Assembly (NCBI GenBank): GCA_030549335.1
Contig: CM060198.1
Location: 36,961,853 to 37,025,852, forward strand
Direction: 5' to 3'
Length of the DNA: 64,000 bases
DNA from: Pontederia crassipes
Lineage: Eukaryota; Streptophyta; Magnoliopsida; Commelinales; Pontederiaceae
The stretch's first letter is position 1, and each line of letters begins with the position of its first letter. Under the pieces are notes generated by a model that saw nothing but the letters and a program-made list of their open reading frames with translations, was not told where the DNA came from and searched no databases. Positions 54,738 to 64,000 of the stretch are shown one piece after another. Made by a program: the position numbers and the translations under genes.

Positions 54738-57670
54738 TGATCACTTGCTGAACACTATATGTTTCTAACCCATTTTAGATGCAATTCATACATATCGAGT
54801 CCCACTTTTGCCTATTTTTGGGCCAATTATACTTGGAATGCATACATTGCGATAAGTAGTTGATATTCCACATTTCATACTTATTTCCATGTGCATAGAG
54901 GTTCTGAAATGCCAAAATCTATTAATATTTATATTCTATGCCAAGTTATCACTTTGAGGACAAGTTATCATTCCTATATGTCAAGTTATCATTATTTTGA
55001 GTGAACTGATTTTCAATGGTTTTCTTGCTCTAAATCCATCATTATCATGTATAAATCATATTTGGATAGTCACATCTCAACTTGTGCAAAGTTTTAAGTC
55101 CATTTGAATAAGTTATCATTTTTCAAGTGCCAAGTTATCGTTAAAGGGAAATTCTGTCATTTCGACATGCAAAACCATTAATTCTGCACAGGGATCTTAA
55201 GCAATCATCTTATTATTGTTCTAACTCATTGCTGGTCAAATTTCATCATGTTTGGGCACCCAAGTTATCACTTCTTTGAAATCTCATTCGTATTTGATTT
55301 CTGAATGCACTCACTTGTTACTCTAGTCCATTTGATGCTTCTAATGCTTTGAATCACTTGCATTTTGATAATTTCCATGATTTGTGACAAGTTATCATTC
55401 CGGGCCCCTTAATTCATTAATTTTGAAACAAGTTTTCATTCCTACACAACACGTAATACCATTTGATATCTGAGCTAGCAACTATCATCATCTTAATCTT
55501 TATTTGTCAAAACACCATTCAAGGGTTTTGATGCTTGCTGTTTGGGAATTTGTAGCAGGGAGAAAGATGGTCAAAAAGTGGAAAAAGTAGGGGGGACCAT
55601 CTACTTTTTCTTGCACAAAAAGGTGCTGCATAGGCAGATTCTTCCAGGACTGGACAGGTGGCTCAAATCAAAGGATAAAGAACATTCTAATGCTGATCCA
55701 AGGGTGAAGAGGAGTCATATAAAAAGTGGAATTTCTGGAGGAGGAAGGGGGGGCTGGACATTGAGGGTTTGAGCAAGGGTTTGGAGCAAGGAAGGGTTTC
55801 TGCTGAGCTGCTACTGCTGCTTGGAGCTGCTACTACTGCTGAGACACTTCAATCAATGATTTGTATCTGTTTCTCAATCCATTTGATGTTAAGCTTTGTA
55901 AATATGAGGAGCTAAACTCCATTTCTTCTAGGATAGGGTAGTAGTTTAGATTAGTTTTGGATGGATATGGACAGAATTGTAATCCTGCACTTTAATCAAA
56001 TCTGTTTTCAGATTTCAGAACCATTTTGCATTGATTCATGCCATTAATCGGTCTTATTTGTAATCTATAACTGAGAAGTTATCTTTAGATCTAACTCTTG
56101 TTCAAAGATGAATTAGGAATCAATGGCATGTTACTGGATTTCATTTTATTGCAATCTGATTTCTGATTTCCAGTTTTCTTTGATTTCTGAACTTCTTGAA
56201 CCTGAACTTTTGAATATGTTTGTCATTGTGGACCTGATTAATAGAGCAACTGAAAGGTGATATTGTCCCCAATCTTGATCAGAAATGAATCAAGATGTTT
56301 GGCATTCTTTATGATTCAAATCTGTTCACTGTTCCTAATCTGATTTGAAAAGCTGAATTCTGATTCCCTGATTCCTGAATTTTCTAATTTCTGTGGATAT
56401 CAGAATTTGTTCTTCATTTCTAACCTGATTAATTGAGTCATTGGAATGTTGTTATTGCTCCTATCTTATTCAAGAATGAATCAAGATGTTAGGCATATTA
56501 AATTTGACTCAAATCAGATTGTTTTTCTGATTTCTGAACTGAAATCCTGAATTTTATCTTTTCTGATTTCTTGCTGGAATATGTTTTACCAATTGAATCC
56601 CCTGATTTCTTCCAACCACTGAGAGGTGAACTTTAAGGATGTCTTGTAGTCCAGAGATGGGTCAAGAATCAGTTGGCAAACTAGAATTCCATTGGTTTAT
56701 GATTCTAATTTCCTGAATTTGTAGAATTCTATTTGATGATTTATGTTTTTGATTTTCAATTGTATTCTGATTTCCTTTGTTGAGCCTCAACTTAATCCAC
56801 TGCTGAGAGGTAGTCATTAGGTCATCCTTGAGATCCAGAGATGGACCAAGGAGCAATGGAAATTGTGAATTCCTATGGTCATATGCTTTGCACTTCCAAT
56901 GGAATTGTGTTTGTGTGGATTTCATTTTATTTTGCAACCGAGAGGTTGAATTTAAATCCCCCTAGAATTCAGAGATGAATCAAGGAGCACAAGCACTATA
57001 ATTGGGTAGATTTCATCCTGGTATGGTTGATTAGAATGATTCCATCTTTTTATGATTGCAATTGCAAGTTATCATTCCAAAACTTCCTTGAATTGTAAAA
57101 ATCAGCAATGAACTTTCAATTGAGTAGAATGATAACTTGATTTTCAGTGAGGACCCTCTATTGATTTAATCTAGCTAACAACTATATGAGAATATGTTGC
57201 TTAGTTAGAGGCCAATTGAGCTGTGGGAGCAGCCATTTTCAGATTGAATAAAAAGTTGGACATTTTATAATAACTTGATCCATTCCATTCTTAACTAATT
57301 TAGATGAACCCCAAATCCTAGAAGAACCTTCCTCATTGATAGTTAAACCTTTGTAGCCATTAATTTAGCATTTATAATTCAGTTTTGCAGAAGTTTCCAA
57401 AATCCCAAACCTGTTATCATTCTGCACAAGTTAAAAAAATCTGTTTTCACTACTAATCAAAAATCTATTTTTTGCTACCTTAATTAGGATTAATCTAAAA
57501 TGTTTGTAGGTAGTCTAGGACTTTAAATCTTTGTGGATACGACAACCTGAGTCTACTACAACTTACCTGTGCACATGCAGCTAGTGAGTTGGGAGACCAA
57601 AAAATGAAAATTTTGACCCTTTCTTTAATTTCAGCAAGTTATCACTACTCAATCCCAAATATCACTATCA
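54738..57670 (+). repeat. Family-2 LTR (2933 bp), short form
   Basis: TGATCACTTG...ATCACTATCA, both ends intact. It is 799 bp shorter than 38576-42307, mainly because the internal minisatellite has about six units (anchors 56103, 56280, 56471, 56652, 56835, 56970) instead of ten. TATA-like TATAAAAA at 55718-55725. Confidence 0.92.
55718..55725 (+). promoter_or_regulatory. Candidate TATA box of short-form LTR
   Basis: TATAAAAA at the position of TATATAAG in the long LTRs. Confidence 0.55.
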
Positions 57671-57676
57671 AGTTTT

Positions 57677-57693
57677 TGGCGCCGTTGCCGGGG
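57677..57693 (+). promoter_or_regulatory. Primer-binding site, tRNA-Asp
   Basis: TGGCGCCGTTGCCGGGG, perfect match, six bases after the LTR end. Confidence 0.93.
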
Positions 57694-57819
57694 ATTTGAG
57701 GTCAATTAGACTAACTTAGATAGTTTAGATTAGTTTTTAGTTCATTTGTTAGGCCAATTTTTAATTTTTGTAAGTTATCATTTTTAACTTTTCACTTTTG
57801 TCTAATTTTCATTTCTTTC

Positions 57820-58213
57820 TTGAATTTGATACTTCTAAATCTCTTTATGCAGGACTTGGACCATCAAGAGGAACATTACCAATCAGATCCTGAGCCTGAA
57901 AGAAGATTTCTAAGAAGAAGGAGATTGCAAAGGCTTGAGTCAAGGAGAAGGATATTTGAAGAAGAAGAGGAAGAGGCACACAACCTTGAATTTGAAGAAG
58001 TTGTAAATCAGAATATGGCAGCTCCTAGAACTCTTAGGGACTGTTATTCACCAAGGAATGCAAGGAATCAACCAGGGGGAGGAGCCTTAGCACTTGTGGC
58101 AAACTTTGAAGTTAATCCAGCCTTGATTTCAATGATTAGGCAAAGTCAATTTTTTGGATTTGGGACTAAAGATCCAGCATCTCATTTGGATAATTTCAAG
58201 GAGATGTGCAGCA
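57820..58213 (+). pseudogene. gag: Athila-like gag, 5' fragment
   Basis: About 131 codons matching the N-terminus of the gags at 34906 and 42457 (RRRRLQRLE, MAAPRTLRDC, ALISMIRQSQF, SHLDNFKEMCS). Homology ends at GATGTGCAGCA, where satellite begins with AAGTTGAAC; CA is shared at the join. The remaining Gag core and zinc knuckle are missing. The frame runs 18 further codons into satellite by chance. Confidence 0.88.
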
Positions 58214-59827
58214 AAGTTGAACTGTTACAATTAATGATAAAGCTCTTGGGTATTAGAGGCTTAGAGTAAGGTTCAAAGCTCTAAGTTATAGATACTTATT
58301 ATGACCTTTGGGTATCCTAAGAGGTGATAGATCCTAAGAACTTTAACTCTATTGCAGACCAAAGTTGAACCGTTACAATAAACGATAAATCTCTTGGGCA
58401 TTAGAGCATTGGAGTAAGGTTCAAACCACTAAGTTATAGATACTTATGAAAACCTTCGGGTATCCAAAGAGGTGATAGATCCTTACAACTTTAAGTCAAT
58501 TTTCAACCGAAGTTGAACCGTTACAATCAATGATAAAGCTCTTGGGGATCAGAGTCTAAGAGTAAGGATAAAATCACTAAGTCATAGATACTTATTACAA
58601 CCTTTGGGTATCCTAAGAGGTGATAGATCTTTAGAACTTTAACTCTATTTCCAACTGAAGTTGAACCGTTACAATCAATGATAAAGCCCTTGGGGATTAG
58701 AGTCTTAGAGTAAAGTTCAAAGCTCTAAGTTATAGATACTTATTACAACCTTTGGGTATCCTAAGAGGTGATAGATCCTTAGAACTTTAACTCTATTTCC
58801 AATCAAAGTTGAACCATTACAATCAATGATAAAGCTCTTGGGGATTAGAATCTTAGAGTAAGGTTCAAAGCACTAAGTTATAGATACTTATTACAACCTT
58901 TGCGTATCCTAAGAGGTGATAGATCCTTAGAACTTTAACTCTATTTTCAACCGAAGTTTAATCGTTACAATCAATGATAAAGCTCTTGGGGATTGGAGTC
59001 TTAGAGTAAGGTTCAAACCACTAAGTTATAGATACTTATTACAACCATTGGGTATCCAAAGAGGTGATAGATCCTTAGAACTTTAACTCTATTTCCAACC
59101 GAAGTTGATCTGTTACAATCAATGATAAAGCTCTTGGGGATTAGAGTCTTAGAGTAAGGTTCAAACCATCGAGTTATAGATACTTATGACAACCTTTGGG
59201 TATCCTAAGAGGTGATAGATCCTTAGATCTTTAACTCTATTGCAGACCAAAGTTGAACCGTTACAATCAACGATAAAGCTCGTGGGCATTAGAGCCTTGG
59301 AGTAAGGTTCAAACCACTAAGTTATAGATACTTATTAAAACCTTCGGGTATCCAAAGAGGTGATAGATCCTTACAACTTTAACTCTATTTCCAACCGAAG
59401 TTGAACCGTTACAATCAATGATAAAGCTCTTAGGGAACATAATCTTAGAGTAAGGTTAAAATCACTAAGTCATAGATACTTATTACAACTTTTGGGTATC
59501 CTAAGAGGTGATAGATCTTTAGAACTTTAACTCTATTTCCAACCGAAGTTGAACCGTTACAATCAATGATAAAGCTCTTGGGGATTAGAGTCTTAGAGTA
59601 AGGTTCAAAGCTCTAAGTTATAGATACTTATTACAAGCTTTGGGTTTCCTAAAGGTGATAGATCCTTAGAACTTTAACTCTATTTCCAATCAAAGTTGAA
59701 CTGTTACAATCAATGATAAAGCTCTTGGGGATTAGAGTCTTAGAGTAAGGTTTAAACCACTAAGTTATAGATACTTATTACAACCTTTGGGTATCCTAAG
59801 AGGTGATAGATCCTTAGAATTTTAACT

Positions 59828-61627
59828 AGAGCAAGGTTCAAAGCTCTAATTTATAGATACTTATTACAACCTTTGGGTATCCCAAGAGGTGATAGATCCT
59901 TAGAACTTTAACTCTATTTCCAACCGGAGTTGAACCGTTACAATCAATGATAAAGCTCTTGGGGATTAGAGTCTCAGAGTAAGGTTCAAAGCTCTAAGTT
60001 ATTGATACTTATTCCAACCTTTGCGTATCCTAATAGGTGATAGATCCTTAGAACTTTAACTCTATTTCCAACCGAAGTTTAACCGTTACAATCAATGATA
60101 AAGCTCTTGGGGATTAGAGTCTTAGAGTAAGGTATATATCTCTAAGTTATAGATACTTATTACAACCTTTGGGTATCCTAAGAGGTGATAGAACCATAGA
60201 ACTTTAACACTATTTCCATCCGAAGTTGAACTGTTACAATCAATGATAAAGCTCTTGGGGATTAGAATCTTAGAGTAAGGTTCAAAGCTCTAAGTTATAG
60301 ATACTTATTACAACCTTTGGGTATCCTAAGAGGTGATAGATCCTTAGAACTTTATCTCTATTTCCATCCGAAGTTGAACCGTTTCAATCAATAATAAAGC
60401 TCTTGGGGATTAGAGTCTTAGAGTAAGGTTCAAATATCCTAGTTATAGATACTTATTACAACCTTTGGGTTTCCTAAGAGGTGATAGATCCTTAGAACTT
60501 TAACTCTATTTCCAACCGAAGTTGAACTGTTACAATCAATGATAAAGCTCTTGGGGAATAGAATCTTAGAGTAAGGTTCAAAGCTATAAGTTATAGATAC
60601 TTATTACAACCTTTGCGTATCCTAAGAGGTGATAGATCCTTAGAACTTTAACTCTATTTCCAACCGAAGTTGAACTGTTACAATCAATGATAAAGCTCTT
60701 GGGGATTAGAGTCTTAGAGTAAGGTTCAAACCACTAAGTTATAGATACTTATTAGAACCATTGGGTATCCAAAGAGGTGATAGATCCTTAGAACTTTAAC
60801 TCTATTTCCAACCGAAGTTGAACTGTTACAATCAATGATAAAGCTCTTGGGGATTAGAGTCTTAGAGTAAGGTTTAAACCACTAAGTTATAGATACTTAT
60901 TACAACCTTTGGGTATCCTAAGAGGTGATAGATCCTTAGAACTTTAACTAGAGCAAGGTTCAAAGCTCTAAGTTATAGATACTTATTACAACTTTTGGGT
61001 ATCCCAAGAGGTGATAGATCCTTAGAACTTTAACTCTATTTCCAACCGGAGTTGAACCGTTACAATCAATGATAAAGCTCTTGGGGATTAGAGTCTTAGA
61101 GTAATGTTCAAATCTCTAAGTTATAGATACTTATTACAACCTTTGGGTATCCTAAGAGGTGATAGATCCTTAGAACTTTAACTCTATTTCCAACCGAAGT
61201 TAAACCGTTATAATCAATGATAAAGCTCTTGGGGATTAGAGTCTTAGAGTAAGGTTCAAAGCTCTAAGTTATAGATACTTATTCCAACCTTTGCGTATCG
61301 TAAGAGGTGATAGATCCTTAGAACTTTAACTCTATTTCCAACCGAAGTTTAACCGTTACAATCAATGATAAAGCTCTTGGGGATTAGAGTCTTAGAGTAA
61401 GGTTCAAACCACTAAGATATTGATACTTATTACAACCTTTCGGTATCCTACGAGGTGATAGATCCTTAGAACTTTAGCTCTACTTCCATCTGAAGTTGAA
61501 CCGTTTCAATCAATAATAAAGCTCTTGGGGATTAGAGTCTTAGAGTAAGGTTCAAATCTCTAAGTTATAGATACTTATTACAACCTTTGGGTTTCCTAAG
61601 AGGTGATAGATCCTTAGAACTTTAACT
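59828..61627 (+). repeat. Higher-order repeat unit, copy 1 (1800 bp)
   Basis: Begins at a truncated monomer where TTTAACT joins AGAGCAAGG, losing ~62 bp. A second truncation of the same kind is at 60950. Remaining monomers match copy 2 in order. Confidence 0.85.
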
Positions 61628-63427
61628 AGAGCAAGGTTCAAAGCTCTAATTTATAGATACTTATTACAACCTTTGGGTATCCCAAGAGGTGATAGATCCT
61701 TAGAACTTTCACTCTATTTCCAACCGGAGTTGAACCGTTACAATCAATGATAAAGCTCTTGAGGATTAGAGTCTCAGAGTAAGGTTCAAAGCTCTAAGTT
61801 ATTGATACTTATTCCAACCTTTGCGTATCCTAAGAGGTGAAAGATCCTTAGAACTTTAACTCTATTTCCAACCGAAGTTTAACCGTTACAATCAATGATA
61901 AAACTCTTGGGGATTAGAGTCTTAGAGTAAGGTATATATCTCTAAGTTATAGATACTTATTACAACCTTTGGGTATCCTAATAGGTGATAGAACCATAGA
62001 ACTTTAACACTATTTCCATCCGAAGTTGAACTGTTACAATCAATGATAAAGCTCTTGGGGATTAGAATCTTAGAGTAAGGTTCAAAGCTCTAAGTTATAG
62101 ATACTTATTACAACCTTTGGGTATCCTAAGAGGTGATAGATCCTTAGAACTTTATCTCTATTTCCATCCGAAGTTGAACCGTTTCAATCAATAATAAAGC
62201 TCTTGGGGATTAGAGTCTTAGAGTAAGGTTCAAATATCCTAGTTATAGATACTTATTACAACCTTTGGGTTTCCTAAGAGGTGATAGATCCTTAGAACTT
62301 TAACTCTATTTTCAACCGAAGTTGAACCGTTACAATCAATGATAAAGCTCTTGGGGATTAGAATCTTAGAGTAAGGTTCAAAGTTCTAAGTTATAGATAC
62401 TTATTACAACCTTTGCGTATCCTAAGAGGTGATAGATCCTTAGAACTTTAACTCTATTTTCCAACCGAAGTTGAACTGTTACAATCAATGATAAAGCTCT
62501 TGGGGATTAGAGTCTTAGAGTAAGGTTCAAACCACTAAGTTATAGATACTTATTACAACCATTGGGTATCCAAAGAGGTGATAGATCCTTAGAACTTTAA
62601 CTCTATTTCCAACCGAAGTTGAACTGTTACAATCAATGATAAAGCTCTTGGGGATTAGAGTCTTAGAGTAAGGTTTAAACCACTAAGTTATAGATACTTA
62701 TTACAACCTTTGGGTATCCTAAGAGGTGATAGATCCTTAGAACTTTAAATAGAGCAAGGTTCAAAGCTCTAAGTTATAGATACTTATTACAACTTTTGGG
62801 TATCCCAAGAGGTGATAGATCCTTAGAACTTTAACTCTATTTCCAACCGGAGTTGAACCGTTACAATCAATGATAAAACTCGTGGGGATTAGAGTCTTAG
62901 AGTAATGTTCAAATCTCTAAGCTATAGATACTTATTACAACCTTTGGGTATCCTAAGAGGTGATAGATCCTTAGAACTTTAACTCTATTTCCAACCGAAG
63001 TTGAACCGTTATAATCAATGATAAAGCTCTTGGGGATTAGAGTCTTAGAGTAAGGTTCAAAGCTCTAAGTTATAGATACTTATTCCAACCTTTGCGTATC
63101 GTAAGAGGTGATAGATCCTTAGAACTTTAACTCTATTTCCAACCGAAGTTTAACCGTTACAATCAATGATAAAGCTCTTGGGGATTAGAGTCTTAGAGTA
63201 AGGTTCAAACCACTAAGATATTGATACTTATTACAACCTTTCGGTATCCTACGAGGTGATAGATCCTTAGAACTTTAGCTCTACTTCCATCTGAAGTTGA
63301 ACCGTTTCAATCAATAATAAAGCTCTTGGGGATTAGAGTCTTAGAGTAAGGTTCAAATCTCTAAGTTATAGATACTTATTACAACCTTTGGGTTTCCTAA
63401 GAGGTGATAGATCCTTAGAACTTTAAC
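61628..63427 (+). repeat. Higher-order repeat unit, copy 2 (1800 bp)
   Basis: Near-identical to copy 1, including both truncated monomers (61628 and 62751). At its end the array returns to ordinary monomers. Confidence 0.85.
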
Positions 63428-64000
63428 TCTATTTCCAACCGAAGTTGAACCGTTACAATCAATGATAAAGCTCTTGGGGATTAGAATCTTAGAGTAAGGT
63501 TCAAATCTCTAAGTTATAGAAACTTATTACAACCTTTGGGTATCCTAAGAGGTGATAGATCATTAGAACTTTAACTCTATTTCCAACCGAAGTTGAACCG
63601 TTATAATCAATGATAAAGCTCTTGGGGATTAGAGTCTTACAGTAAGGTTCAAACCGAAGTTGAACCGTTACAATCAATGATAAAGCTCTTGGGCATTGGA
63701 GCCTTGGGATAAGGTTCAAACCACTAAGTTATAGATAATTATGAAAACCTTCAGGTATCCAAAGAGGTGATAGATCCTTAAAACTTTAACTCTATTGGAA
63801 ACCGAAGTTGAACAGTTACAATCAATGATAAAGCTCTTGGGGAACAGAGTCTTAGAGTAAGGTTCAAATCTCTAAGTTATAGATACTTATTACAACCTTT
63901 GGGTATCCTAAGAGGTGAAAGATCTTTAAAACTTTAACTCTTTTTCCATCCAAAGTTGAACCGTTACAATCAATGATAAAGCTCTTGGGGGTTAGAGTCT

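Larger units (their letters stand above)
52254..58213 (+). mobile_element. Permuted family-2 fragment: integrase - 3' UTR - LTR - PBS - gag start
   Basis: One LTR in the middle, with the end of an internal region on its left and the start of one on its right. Both outer edges join satellite: at 52254-52287 through filler, and at 58212-58214 directly. It is the only copy in the window with integrase. The order fits either the middle of a tandem LTR-internal-LTR-internal array cut on both sides, or insertion of a broken single-LTR circle. No target duplication of retroviral type is seen. Confidence 0.85.
58214..64000 (+). repeat. 148-bp satellite, block 4 (about 39 monomers)
   Basis: Head-to-tail, same orientation as the other blocks, and continues beyond the window. 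It contains a six-monomer unit repeated at 888 bp (58354 and 59242) and a long unit repeated at 1800 bp (59828 and 61628). Both are defined by shared rare variants. Confidence 0.97.

Noticed and set aside
9362..64000. CRISPR-like or other repeat-spacer array.
   Set aside because: Repeats are contiguous 148-bp monomers without unique spacers, in a plant genome.
1..64000. tRNA or rRNA genes.
   Set aside because: The only tRNA-like stretches are the 13-17-base primer-binding sites; no cloverleaf or rRNA block was seen by eye. A tRNAscan-type search could settle this.

Overview
The window is repeat-dense plant nuclear DNA, probably from a pericentromeric or centromeric region of a flowering plant (most likely a eudicot; I cannot name the species). 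The evidence is LTR retrotransposons of the Athila type (Ty3/gypsy) whose primer-binding sites match plant tRNA-Asp, a Ty1/copia fragment primed by initiator tRNA-Met, the end of a CACTA (En/Spm) transposon, PIF/Harbinger-like MITEs, and about 23 kb of a head-to-tail satellite with a 148-bp monomer. I found no intact host gene, no tRNA or rRNA gene and no CRISPR array. Every coding stretch belongs to a transposable element and almost all are broken.

Layout. 1-4302: 3' end of an Athila-like element (family 1): a decayed Athila ORF1-like gene, its 3' UTR, and an LTR cut short. 4303-5187: 3' end of a CACTA element fused to that LTR. 5188-6653: Ty1/copia remnant (LTR end, PBS, broken gag). 6654-9361: about 4.5 copies of an unrecognised repeat with a period near 600 bp. 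9362-10803: satellite block 1. 10804-17792: a complete non-autonomous family-1 element with LTRs, PBS, polypurine tract and a 5-bp target duplication (GTTAC), inserted in a satellite monomer; instead of gag-pol its interior is filled with a CGGCCG-type motif. 17793-34190: satellite block 2, about 100 monomers, carrying five co-amplified copies of one MITE. 34191-51654: a damaged Athila-like element of a second family with very long LTRs (family 2), into whose 3' UTR a complete family-2 element (38576-50468, target duplication CCTGG) has inserted. 51655-52253: satellite block 3. 52254-58213: a permuted family-2 fragment in the order integrase, 3' UTR, LTR, PBS, gag start. 58214-64000: satellite block 4 with clear higher-order repeats.

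How it fits together. All four satellite blocks run in the same direction, so they look like one array later split by retrotransposon insertions. The nested family-2 element has LTRs that differ by only about 1% by eye, yet it encodes only gag and protease; reverse transcriptase, RNase H and integrase have been removed by an in-frame deletion, so it was probably mobilised by proteins from another copy. Three rearrangement junctions carry short filler copied from nearby DNA, two of them at the edges of family-2 fragments beside or near satellite and one inside an LTR, which points to error-prone end joining as a recurrent process here.

The most notable items are: the higher-order repeat of exactly 1800 bp built with two truncated monomers; the MITE carried along by satellite amplification; the permuted integrase-LTR-gag fragment flanked by satellite on both sides; the paired RNA hairpins with compensating stem differences in the family-2 3' UTR; the two polypurine-tract-like motifs at fixed spacing in both Athila-like families; and the CGGCCG motif field in the non-autonomous element.
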